A stretch of DNA of 64,000 nucleotides from Paraspadella gotoi (taxonomy: Eukaryota > Chaetognatha). This document shows positions 39,021-50,596 of the stretch, one piece after another. Location: the NCBI GenBank assembly GCA_051294375.1, contig CM119263.1, forward strand, positions 5,454,823 through 5,518,822, given 5' to 3'. Positions within the stretch are counted from its first letter, which is position 1, and every line of letters begins with the position of its first letter. The position numbers and the translations under genes are program-made. The notes beneath the pieces are model-generated. The model worked only from the letters and a program-made list of their open reading frames with translations. It was not told the origin of the DNA and did no database searches.

Positions 39021-39606
39021 GCCGATCGTTGGAGGGGACTTTTTCCCGAAAATATATTTCGATCGTAGAGACGTCAATATTACATGCGAACACGTAACAA
39101 TGAAAAAATGAAAATTAACGAGAAAGAAATAAACTGGACCAAAAAAAGGATAAAATTATTTAATAGTTCTTTTTAAAAATTTAAGTTTGACAAAAATAAA
39201 AAAATAAGGCCCTTAACTTAAGTTTTTGGTTTTGATGATGTCAGCATTTACTTTCTTCGCCTTTGATAGAGATGATAATAAATTTACAAGGTAAAGAGGT
39301 TAATGATCACATTTCAACAATAAACATAGGATTCAAGCCATCAAGTATTGACTTCACTGTCTGAGTGAATTTTATTTATAACTTTTGTCTTTGTAAAATA
39401 GCCTTTTATATATTTACTTTAATTGATTGCATTTGCTTGCTTACTTGAAATACTTGAAATACTCGCCTCATTAATCAACAACAAGCATAAAGAATACATA
39501 GATTTTTAGTAATTTATTCTACTACATGAAAAGGGAAGATAATTGTTAATTTTATGATCTGCACTTTTGCTTTTTTTCGCTTTTGAGAGAGAGAGAGAGA
39601 GAGAGA
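36600..39606. repeat. ~3-kb duplicated segment, left copy
   Basis: Matches 39632-42669 in order along its whole length, from gaacactctctcgct to tctgcacttttgctttttttcg. Differences are almost all indels in homopolymer and GA/CT runs. It has many GA/CT tracts, an SSSS-encoding tcatca run (about 38036-38079) and no clear gene. Confidence 0.85.
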
Positions 39607-39631
39607 NNNNNNNNNNNNNNNNNNNNNNNNN
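39607..39631. other. Assembly gap (25 N)
   Basis: Twenty-five Ns at the exact junction of the two ~3-kb copies. Confidence 0.99.
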
Positions 39632-40217
39632 AACACTCTCCTCGCTTCTCCAGATCTCTTTTGTAACGATAAAAAGCGCAAAAAAAAAAACTAAACAAAT
39701 TTCCTCTCTCTCTCTCTCTGTCTCTCTCTCTCTCTCTCTCTCCGTCTCTCTCTCTCTCTCTCTCTCTAATCCTTGTTGTCGTTGTAATGTGTCTTCGTTT
39801 TCGTTTAGTTGTTTGATTTATTCTTTTTTTCGTGTCGATGCAGAAGATTCTGAAGATGAAAAAAAAATATTCCCGAGAAAACAACAAAAAAAAAAATTGA
39901 AAAACAAAAAAAAAAAAGCGAAAAGTTGAAAATTGATAAAGAAGTCAAATATCACCCACTGTTTTTCAGCGTTGTCGAAGAGAGAGAGAGAGGGAGAGAG
40001 AGGAGAGAGAGAGAGCGAGGCTTTGGCTGCCAACCGACCGACATCTGATCTCGGTTTTACTTTTTGTTCAACCGTTTTGCACTTGGGCTTGTGAGCGAAA
40101 GATGGAAGGAGACGAGAGAGAAAGACCAGCAGCAGAGGAGGAGGAGGAGGAGGAGGAGGAGGAGGAGAAGAATTAAGAAAGAATAAGAAATCGGTTGTCG
40201 GGTAAACGGAAACCGTC

Positions 40218-40279
<62 letters not shown>

Positions 40280-40809
40280 ACTCTCTCTCTTCTGATAAAA
40301 TGTGTAAGATATCCTCCTCTATTTTCTTCTTTTTCTTTCTCTCGAGACATCGAGGGAGAGAGGAGAGAGAAGAGAGAGAGGGCGAGAGCCCAAGACGCTG
40401 CCAATCACCGCATGGTGTCCCGGTTCCCGAAATCGAGTCAGGAAGAATCCCTTCACCGACACTTAGTCTTTTTTCTTTAATTTGTTTCTTATTAGTTCTG
40501 TTTTTTTCTATTTTATTTTATTTGTTCAATAATTTGTTCGTTTTTTATATTTCCTTTTTTAATTTATTTTGTTATTTTTTTATTTATTTTACTTTATTTT
40601 TTTTTTTCCATCTTTACTGAATATCTTTTTAAAATTTTAATAATAAGATTTATTTTATTATTTTTTCTGTATTTTTTAAAACTTTGTCGATAAAATCTTT
40701 AATTGTTAAACTCCAAAGAAGGTGTATCTTATTTGAAAACAACTAGTACACAAAACAAAAGGCCACGATCAATGAAATTAAAAGGAAAATCGGTAAACAC
40801 ATTCCTCTC

Positions 40810-40882
<73 letters not shown>

Positions 40883-40947
40883 TTTTTGTTAACCAATTTG
40901 AAAACAGGAGGAGGACTGACGCTAAGAGCAACGTGCCTGAGAGAGAG

Positions 40948-40980
<33 letters not shown>

Positions 40981-41620
40981 CACTGACGACGCCGAGGCGG
41001 CTGACGCGGATTTTCCGTCCAAGATTCCCGACCCTTCATCATCATCATCATCATCATCATCGTCATCATCATTCAATCATTTTCATTGGTACCTTTCAAA
41101 CATCATTGGTGATCCTTTATCCTTAGCATCATCATCATCATCCTTGTTAAGATCATAATTTTCATTTTGTAGTATATAGTAATGTAGTCATAGTAATGAC
41201 TAATAAGTAATTAGTAATGAGTAATAAATACAGCCAGCGATTGACAAATTGAATTTTATTGTGTTTCTGAATACTACAAAAATACAGAATTTTAAAAAAG
41301 ATAAATTGCATTAAATTAAGATAATTTAAAATTAAAATTTTGATCTTAAATATATTAAAGATGAATATAGCTTTAAATATACACTAAAAGATAAAATGTA
41401 TAAAAGTCTATTCTTAAAATAATTCAAATATATCTTCCAATTTAAAAGTTTAGTTTATGAATAAACAGCTGTATCAATAAATGTTTTTTGATAGTACCAA
41501 TTTATAAAAAACCACTAAATAAATGGAAACGGTGATCGTGTGTCACCAATTCTATTATCTATCTTGCAGCGTCAAGCTGGCAAGCTAGCATCGACGGAGA
41601 GAACGAGGGAAAAAGAGAGA

Positions 41621-41687
<67 letters not shown>

Positions 41688-41728
41688 AAAGAGCAGCGGG
41701 CGAAACAGCGCAGCTCAGCGCGGAGATC

Positions 41729-41772
<44 letters not shown>

Positions 41773-41854
41773 CGATAACACATTGTAATTGAACGGAATA
41801 TGTTTTGTCATTTCCATGAAATTAAGCGTCGGACGTCGAAAGAAAAGGATCTAA

Positions 41855-41905
<51 letters not shown>

Positions 41906-41992
41906 AGGAGAGAGAGAGGAAAGAAAATGGAGGGAGGTATAGAGAGAGAGGCATGGCTGCGATTTTTGTCCGAAATCAAAATATCTGACGCG

Positions 41993-42052
<60 letters not shown>

Positions 42053-42633
42053 GAGAAAATGCCGATCGTTGAGGGGGACTTTTTCCCGAAAATATATTTC
42101 GATCGTAGAGACGTCAATATTACATGCGAACACGTAAAATGAAAAAATGAAAATTAACGAGAAAGAAATAAACTGGACCAAAAAAAGGATTTAAATATTA
42201 AATAGTCTTCTTTTAAAAATTTAATAGTTTGACAAAAATAAAAAAATAAGGCCTTAACTTAAGTTTTTGGTTTTGATGATGTCAGCATTTACTTTCTTCG
42301 CCTTTGATAGAGATGATAATAAATTTACAAGGTAAAGAGGGTTAATGATCACATTTCAACAATAAACATAGGATTCAAGCCATCAAGTATTGACTTCACT
42401 GTCTGAGTGAATTTTATTTATAACTTTTGTCTTTGTAAAATAGCCTTTATATTATTTACTTTAATTGATTGCATTTGCTTGCTTACTGAAATACTTGAAA
42501 TACTCGCCTCATTAATCAACAACAAGCATAAAGAATACATAGATTTTTAGTAATTTATTCTACTACATGAAAAGGGAAGATAATTGTTAATTTTATGATC
42601 TGCACTTTTGCTTTTTTTCGCTTTTAGGAGAGA

Positions 42634-42669
<36 letters not shown>
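39632..42669. repeat. ~3-kb duplicated segment, right copy
   Basis: Starts immediately after the N gap and repeats the left copy. It is more indel-rich in its first half. It ends in the GA run at about 42630-42670, after which the sequence is unique. Confidence 0.85.
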
Positions 42670-42674
<5 letters not shown>

Positions 42675-44860
42675 TAATCGAAACGAGGGATCGAATGACT
42701 ATTAAACGCTTAATAGAGCGCGAGTAGCCTGATTGAATTACTTTAAATTAACTAACGTTAGTGCAGTAATAACGACTTTATAACAAAAATCGTTGATTTC
42801 CTCGTACATTTTGAGCCGAGATTGAAGACTCGGCTCTCGCACTCGCTCCTCTCTCTCTCTCTCCTGGAGAGTCCCACCGTCTCAGCTAATCAGATTCTTT
42901 GTCCAATTCGCTCGCGGGCCGCGACTCCTTTGGACTTTTTCCTACCTCAGACCGACTGCCTCTCGGCGCACTTTCGGTTTTGAGTGTCGAATAAGTGACA
43001 TGTCGCGGAATTATTTGGAATCAATCCATTATAATTATTATATAAAATAAAAATTTTATTTTTTATTAAGTTTTATTCATTTTCAATTAAAATATAAAAA
43101 AATAATAAGATTTTAATTAATAGGTTTTAATTTATTAATTTTAAATAATCTAAACATATTAAAAAATATTAAATTTACAATATTAATCCATAAATAAAAA
43201 AATATAACATAATTAATATTTATTAAAAAAGAGTATCACAATTTTAAAATATCTTTATCATTTTATCAAACAATTTAAAAAATAAAAAAATTTCCCGGTG
43301 TTACTCGCTACGGTTTCCACTCTCAAATGTTGAGAGAGACCTGATGCGTACACAAGATGCAAGAACAGAAAAATTGGAGGTCGCGACTCGCGAAAGAGGA
43401 AGCGTAAATAATTTACTTTTCGAGTTTCTTATTCGTTGAATAAAACGATAGAGTGATATAAAGCATTGTTATAAATTCCTTAAAAATAATATGAAATTGG
43501 TACAACCAATATAAAAATTATCCATTCATTTAATAAATAAGCTATCTTGCCCCTGACTTTGGACAGACTTTGGTGGTTTAAGGCCTCCATCACTCTTACA
43601 AGATAATGACATAGCAGGTCCCTGCAAGCTTTCTTAATAAAATTGGGTCGTTTTGATCACAAATGGTTTTGTGACTCAAAAGAAAAAAAAGTATTAATAT
43701 GATTATTATTTTATGATTTATATTAGATAAAAAAAAAATCAAAACACAGTAATGGTTCTGGCTTGTACATAGTTCACCCAGCTTAGGCCCCAAGTTATGG
43801 CCGGAAAGATTTTGGCTTCAGGCAAAGATGTCATCTGATCCCGGAGCTTTAAAACTGGCATCGCAGGTGTTCTGCGTTTGTTGATGGAACCAGACGCGTC
43901 TTTTTAAACTATACTTCCATAATTTTTGAAAAAGTTTCATGTTGTACACAAAAATAAACTAATTATTAATTTTACGAGGATATGAAATTGGTACAACAAA
44001 TATAAAAATTAATTTTTTAAGCCTAAAGTTTTATTATTTTTGCTTTGAAAAGCCAAAATTGATTAGAGAAAAAGATTAAATATTAAATATTACGTAAAAT
44101 TTTTCAATTCAAGGAAAACGGATTAACTTTTTAGTACATTTTATACTTTTAAAATGGGGATAGACGAAAATGAAAAAAACACTTGTCATTTGTTTAATTT
44201 TAATTGGTATAAAACCTGGACTGCTACCAACGCTCCCATACAAATAGGTTCAGTTAAAAAAAAGAACACTCTCTAAGCAATCGAAAAAAATTAGAAAGTT
44301 AAATAAATACTTAAATTTATATTAAGGTTTATTTTGTTGCTGATGTATGCTACTGTATCAATCTTAATATGTTGTTAATATCGTTTAATGAACGGAACAA
44401 CATGTGTGAAAGGAATACCTTAGCTATCGAGATTACTATCTTGCAACTCTTGTTTTGAGAACGAATGTTCGACAACGAAAAACAATTTATTCTTAAAGAT
44501 TCAGTACAAAAACAGTCGTAACAGTTTTGAGCTGGAATGATTGCACATAACAGTTGGGGAAACAAAAGGAAAAACACACTGGACGATAAAAGGAGATATG
44601 ATTCTGATTCCGTTGACAGAAATCAAGACAGCAATAATCAAATTGCTCTTACTCAATAACAAGCCTTTGATATGAAAATAAACGTCTGGAAAGACACTTT
44701 GGGAGAAAGAAGAAGAGGTTAGGCAAACTCTACCAAAGTAAGGCACTCACTTCTGGTCGCAAGAGATAAGTTACTGATTAAACGCGTTCGGGTAAGAGTT
44801 TTCACCAATGAGGTAATTGAGGTTGTAAAAAGGGTTTGAGTTGAAGATGAAAAGGAAAGG
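42670..44860. other. AT-rich spacer with repeat fragments
   Basis: A GC-richer island at about 42810-42990 could be a promoter or 5' UTR, but no linked gene is seen. A family A repeat lies inverted at about 43490-43630. About 44486-44491 carries aataaa on the minus strand, a possible polyadenylation signal for the RRM gene. Confidence 0.45.
43490..43630 (-). repeat. Dispersed repeat family A, inverted partial copy
   Basis: Reverse complement shows cctgctatgtcattatcttg, ggaggccttaaaccaccaaa and the gatagcttatttattaaatg end. About 43980-44015 repeats a fragment of the terminus. Confidence 0.7.
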
Positions 44861-46935
44861 TCAAACACTGAGCAACTCGTAGTAAGGGGACTCCACCAAT
44901 TCGAACATCGACGTCAGCAGTCGCACGTTCCACGCCGTCTTCGCCGAACGCACCGCCGCGGCAGCAGCAGCAGCCTGTTTGAAGGTAACGATGGCGGCGG
45001 CGGCGGCGGCGGAGGTGGCGGTGGTGGTGGTCGTGCAGTCGAGAAAAGATACGCGGACGTGCAAGACGTCACCGAATTGAGAGAAGAGCGCGTCTAGATA
45101 TTGCGCCAGATTTCGCGCCTGGAATCTGGCGCCTAGGGCCACGCCCCCTACGAAGACGCGTGACGAGGAAGACAGCAAATCCGTCGCCAACGAGAGAGAA
45201 GTGTAGGAGGAGAAAGGGCTGTACGGGAAAAGGAGCGATACGTCCAACGCGTGAGAATCGAGGATGTGATTTTTGGCGCCGAAAATCGCGTGAAAGGCCG
45301 GGAGAGTGGATTGTTGTGTGTAAAGAACTTCACCAACGACTTTGAAGTCGATTGACTTTCTGGGGTCTTCGCTGTCAAAGACTTTGACGAAATCTTGCAG
45401 CATCAATCTGCAATCGTGAATGTCGCCGAACTGCAAAACGAAGTATAAAAGCTAAATAATAATAACTAAAAAAATCAAAACCAAACCCCCGCTACAAATC
45501 AAACCCAAATACCAAACAAAACCTGAGAGAAATAATCGAAAAATTGATCCAACGTAGTCAATTTGTTTATCTGAGTCACTTTGATTTTGCGAGTTGAGCT
45601 AAAGACGTGATTGGGTTCGTAGGATCCATATTTGGGGGGCGAGTCCAGCCCGGAAGGGGCGAGTCCAGCCCGGAAGGGGCACGGTTCATCCTCGAGTGGA
45701 GGGCGGGGAGTCGCTTGTTCGTATGCAAGGGGAGAACGCCTGGGCGGCGGCGGCGGAGGAGGCGGGTAAGGAAGGCCGCTGCCGTTGGCGTCCGACGAGG
45801 TGAGTGAAGACGATTGACGACTCGATGCGCAGGAATGAAGGTGAGGTTTAGGTAAGGGACGTTGGGAGCGTGGTGGAGGGATGGGATGGCGAGATTGTGG
45901 TTGATTGTGCTGAATTTGTGGTTGATTGTGGTTGGATTGTGTTTCATTGTGGTGAATTTGTGGTTGATTGTGGTGAGATTGTGTTTCATTGTGGTAAGAT
46001 TGTGTTTGATTGTGGTGAGATTGTGTTTGATTGATGTGAAAGATTGTTGTTTGATTGTGGTGAGACTGTGTTTGATTGTGGTGAGACTGTGTTTGATTGT
46101 GCTGAATTTGTGGTTGATTGTGGTTGGATCGTTTTTCAGGTGTGGTGACATTGTGTTTTCATTGTGGTGAGATTGTGTTTCATTGTGGTGAGATTGTGTT
46201 TCATTGTGGTGAGATTGTGTTTCATTGTGGTGATTGTAGAATTGTGTTTCGATTGTGGTGAATTTGTGGTTGATTGTGGTTGGATCGTGTTTCATTGTGG
46301 TGAGATTGTGTTTCATTGTGGTGAGATTGTGTTTCATTGTGGTGAGATTTTCTCTGGATTGATTGTCTATGTGGCTGATGGAAAGTAGAAAGGGTTGGCT
46401 GCGTCGGCGACCGGCTGCGTTGCAAATCCGCGCAGCAGGGATGTCGACAACCCGATGGGGACGCTTCATATCCGAGGGATACGTAGCGCGCTTCTTGGGG
46501 TGAGGTCAAGGGCATGTGCGGTCCATGTGCCTTATCAGGAGAAGTGAGGGCTAAGGGTGGTCCGCGAGCCTCACGGGGCGCGATAATGAGGTAAGGCTCA
46601 ACATCGATGCTTCGATCGGAATTGGGGGTGTCCAGACTCACCTCCATCGACGTCGACGACGGTAGACGACGCGGCGGAGTAGGTGGGTCACGCCCAACAC
46701 AGCAGCCGGACTGCGCTGCTTTGCCGGCACGAAAATGGGTGCGGCGCGACCAACTCGAGACGCCAGCGCCGCCCCCCAGTCGACCGATCGACGCCGCGGC
46801 GAAGGGACAAAGAAAAGGCCCCGAAACGCCGGAGCCACGGGCGGGCGGCGGCTGTGGAGACTGCGGAGGTTTCGATAGGTCGGTTTGCAGCAGCAGGGGT
46901 TGAAGGTAAGAGTCTGATTCATAGGCTGAATTCAT
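44861..46935 (-). CDS. Tandem RRM RNA-binding protein with H/N/Q-rich repeat region
   Basis: Two exons, 46935-45523 and 45430-44861, with a phase 0 intron. The start ATG at 46935 begins MNSAYESDSYLQPLLL; an in-frame ATG also occurs at 47013. The first exon has a Pro/Gly-rich region, an H/N/T/Q repeat region (SHHNETQ units from a 21-bp minisatellite), then PYPPPPPPPRRSPLAYEQ. The first RRM-like fold spans the intron: RKIKVTQINKLTTLDQFFDY, then FSQFGDIHDCRLML. Its RNP1 is poorly conserved. The second is SRVFVGGVALGARFQARNL followed by FSQFGDVLHVRVSFL, with Thr and Ala runs. The reading frame is broken within the minisatellite by three single-base insertions between about 46250 and 46125, which together restore the frame; the total exon length (1413) is divisible by three. 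No specific orthologue is recognised. The role, RNA binding, is inferred from the fold. Confidence 0.7.
45895..46360 (-). repeat. 21-bp coding minisatellite
   Basis: About 22 copies of a unit close to cacaatctcaccacaatgaaa on the minus strand. In the coding frame it reads SHHNETQ, with variants such as SNHNQPQ and IQHNQTQ. Confidence 0.9.
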
Positions 46936-47556
46936 AGTTCGAGTTTTTTTTAGTAGGGGGAAAGGAAACTGTTTCGGATTTGGGATAGTTTCAGCAGAGA
47001 AACAGTTATTCACGCGACCTAGGAACGGTTTTGTTTTGGCGGAGAAACAGTAACCTTGTGCAGGAGAAACAGTTGCGTTTCAGCGAATAAACAATTGGAG
47101 AAATAGTTTTTGCTTTGGCCAAGAAACAGTTTTTGTTTTCGTTCAGTTTTGATTAGAGTTTTTTTTTTTTTTTCGATCCTATTTTGTTGCGTTTCCTTTT
47201 TTGTTGATTTAGGTTAAGAAAACAAAACAGCTAACTATGGCTGTTTTGTTGGGCTTCACTGTTTTTGGAACCACCAAAATGAAAATGGGAAGAAAAAACG
47301 ACAAAATGCGGCGAAATGCGGCGAAATGCGGCGAAATGCGAGTTCGTCGTGTTTGTTTTTGAAGCCACGAGGCTGTGATCTAGTCGAGTTTATTCTGTTC
47401 GATTTTGTTTTTTATTTTTTATTTTAACATTAATATATTTAAGCTTGCTTGTTGATTTATTTTGAAACAAAAATTATAAGATAAAGTCTTTACTTTAAGT
47501 CTCTTCGTCCTTTTTCGATTTTTTCTGTGAATGAACGAATTAAAGGAAATAAATGA

Positions 47557-47596
<40 letters not shown>

Positions 47597-47694
47597 AATC
47601 TCACTCGGGTGACAGGTCGAGTTTAAGGCCATTTTCGTTTTCGTGCGGGATACGAACGAGGTTACGTTTGGGCCTGTTCCCAGAGCTAGGGGAA

Positions 47695-47696
<2 letters not shown>

Positions 47697-47788
<92 letters not shown>
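47697..47788. repeat. (CT)n microsatellite, about 46 units
   Basis: Perfect or nearly perfect CT run. Confidence 0.97.
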
Positions 47789-47790
<2 letters not shown>

Positions 47791-49097
47791 CCTTTACGCT
47801 GTAGGGTTATTTGGTTACAACTTCCTACTCTGCGAAATGAATCATCGAAAGTCAGATGAAAGTGTAAAAGTCTTTATTAAAATATATTTTATAATATCAT
47901 ACAACGATAAAAGAATAAAATTATATAATAATACTTTATCATGATTTAAATTTTTTTAATTTATAAATTTTTTTGAAATTTTATTATAAAAAAATATTTT
48001 TATTCAATTTTTTATTAATAATTATTGATTAGTTACAAAAATTCTTTTCTTTTTTTTATAAAATATAACATATAATATATTTATATTTTTTATGATAAAC
48101 ACAAGTTATTATAATTACTAATAACTATCTTTAATATAATAATTTATTAATAAATAATTATTATGAATTAATAGCTTTCCCGCCATCGTCTGGATCCGGA
48201 TCAGTTGTCTCGATATCCACAGATGAAGCCGGCGGATCGTGAAACCCTCGAAACGAGGGGGAAGAAGAAAAGAGAAGGAGACTAAGAAGGAGAGAAAAGA
48301 AGAGAAAGAAGGAGAAAGAAAAGAAGAAATAAAGGGAAAAAGAAACAATAAGAGAAATTAAAGAGAAAGAAGGAGAGAAGAAAATTTAACAAGTGAAAGG
48401 AGAAAGGGAAGAAGAAGATGATGATAATGAGAAAAAGAGGATATAAAGAAGAAAAACTTATTTTCTGTTTCTTTTTGTAATTTTTGCAAATACGTACTGC
48501 GAAACTTTCCAAGTCCTAAATGACATTTAACAATCAATGAATTCATTCGAATAATTCATTTGGTAAACCTATTTGGATAAAATATTGCGTTCTTTATATG
48601 TTTCATCTCTCCCTACTAAATTATATAAAGGCTGTTAAACAAACTATTTACTATCTGCACTAACTTATTTTTAATCCTCATATTGAGGCGACTTACCACT
48701 TTCCACTTTCCGCCCAAATTATTTTCTTCTCAACTCATGTCCGCAGTTTGACTGACTGACTAAGAAACTCGAAGCTGATTTACGGGTCCATCTAGCTGAC
48801 CCAACTATCCGACCACCAAAATGAAAAAACCTTCCCCGTTATCAATTCTCATTTTATTTCTTGAGCGTTAGAGAGAAAGAGAGAGAGAGAGAGACCGACC
48901 CATATTTTTGATCTCATTTTGGCTCCACCAGAAAATTCGTTGTCCTGGTCGCAACTTTATCTTTGAAAGACACGAAAAATGATAAAGTATATGAGTTTTG
49001 GTCGAAGGATCTTTGACGCACGAGAGAAAAAGAGCTTCGCTTTTGACAGGATTTTATGGCTGCCGAAATCCACAAAATTAATGAAGCAACAAAGTCG

Positions 49098-49100
49098 GGC

Positions 49101-49147
<47 letters not shown>
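49098..49147. repeat. (CTGT)n microsatellite
   Basis: About 12 ctgt units. Confidence 0.95.
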
Positions 49148-49749
49148 AAGTCAGTCAACACGTCGATTAATCAGTCTATCTGTCTTTCTACTAGTCTGTA
49201 AGTGTAATTCTTTCAGTTAAGGCTGTCGGCGCCTGTCTTATAGCACTCGATTCTTAGTATTCAGAGTCTTTCTGCCTGAAAGTCAACCAGTGCACTGATT
49301 ATGTCTGTGTAATGTGTTTGCATGTCAGTTTGTTCGTTTGTCTGTGCGTCTATCTTAATGTCGTTCAGCATTAAATAAAAGAGGCGTCAGAAGCCTACAA
49401 TCATGATATTTAAACTAAACCTGACTCTGACATTTCAGAATAAAAACAGTTTTTTTAATAAAAAATATCATGTATACAGCAACTATGTGTATTCTTTAAT
49501 TATAGTCCTACTAAAATCGCGTGATATTCTATGAATAACAAATTAATAAAAAAAACATACGTATGTTATGCTCGATAAACTTTTTGCCTTCGTAAATGAG
49601 CTTCACAGCGACGACAGTCTTGAGTAACTCCATACTCAATTATTACTCATTCAACTTGTCACGCATTAATCCATTAATATTTTCATTTAACTTGTCAACT
49701 ACTAATTGTTTAATCACTTATTCCATTACTTCCTTCTCGTCGGTCGATT

Positions 49750-50596
49750 CTACTTCGCAGCCCTTAAATGCCCATGATGTCTCTCATGAGCAGATAACAG
49801 GTGCCTAGCAGATTCGTTGCCTGAGAGAGAAAAAAAAAAAAATTTTAATATAATTCTTAAATAGTTCTTTCAGTAATAAAGCTACAATACGACAATGAAT
49901 ATTATTTTGAATACGAATTCCTAAATATAAAACGTTAAAAAAAAATCTAAAACCTATCAAAACTGCACCAGTATGCAAATGAAATTATTAACTTGTTGAG
50001 AAACTTAAAAAGGCTCACCTTGCAATGAAGGTGGAACGCCTGTCGTGTCAGCGATTTTTCTTATCTTTTCTTGTTCTTCTTCTTGCGCCTTTTGTTCTTC
50101 CCGACTTTGATTCTTGAGTACGAGATCAGAACGGACATCTTCGAAAATCTTGGGGGGAAAAATAAAAGACGTGAGAGAAAATCGCATTTTCTCGAAATTG
50201 AAAATATTTTTTTATCTCAAGATTTTTTTTATTGAATTAAACCCTTTAACGATATTATTTTCTTATGTATTGTGTTTCCTAAATCCATAAGTTTTTTTTT
50301 TTTAGGAAATTCCCTCAACCTTTCTCACCTCGTTTTCCATTCTCTGACGACAGAAATAAACAAATCCGATTATTCCGCACGTCATTAACAAAACGATGAC
50401 CACAACTATAACTGTAACTAATCATTTAATGTGAAAATAGTTTTAAGATTGTTTTAATCATTTAATTTATTCATTCTTTACCTACGATGAGCTCGAAAGA
50501 TAATTTCTTCGTTTCTTTTCCTTTGTCTTTGTCTTTGCTTGACTGAGCGAAAGTCGAGACAATCAGACACAAACAAATAAAAAACAAAACTTTCAT
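49750..50596 (-). CDS. Small type I single-pass membrane protein, unrecognised
   Basis: Four small exons join in phase: 50596-50482, 50417-50329, 50148-50019 and 49820-49750 (stop), giving 134 residues. It starts MKVLFFICLCLIVSTFAQS, a convincing signal peptide. A short lysine-rich outer segment (SKDKDKGKETKKLSFEL) follows, then one membrane span (about residues 38-61, VTVIVVVIVLLMTCGIIGFV). The inside is a charged tail of about 70 residues with a helical EEQKAQEEEQEKIRKIAD part and a His/Arg-rich end. All four junctions have GT-AG borders and matching phases, which is unlikely by chance. I do not recognise the family. The very short outer region suggests an accessory or adaptor subunit, which is speculation. 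It lies head-to-head with the secreted protein gene at 52286, about 1.7 kb away. Confidence 0.65.

Larger units (their letters stand above)
46936..49749. other. Spacer with microsatellites
   Basis: No gene supported. It includes (GAC)n at about 47553-47596, a ~92-base CT run at 47697-47788, a G/A-rich tract at 48250-48450 and (CTGT)n at about 49098-49147. The part next to 46935 would hold the promoter of the RRM gene. Confidence 0.55.

Noticed and set aside
45576-46469. Alternative 297-codon frame (HNLTTMK repeats) in the RRM gene
   Set aside because: It is the shifted reading of the 21-bp repeat. The frame ending in the RRM is a different one that continues through the proline-rich part to the 45523 donor.
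49098-49147. Regular short repeat that could suggest a CRISPR array
   Set aside because: A simple ctgt tandem without spacers, in a clearly eukaryotic context.
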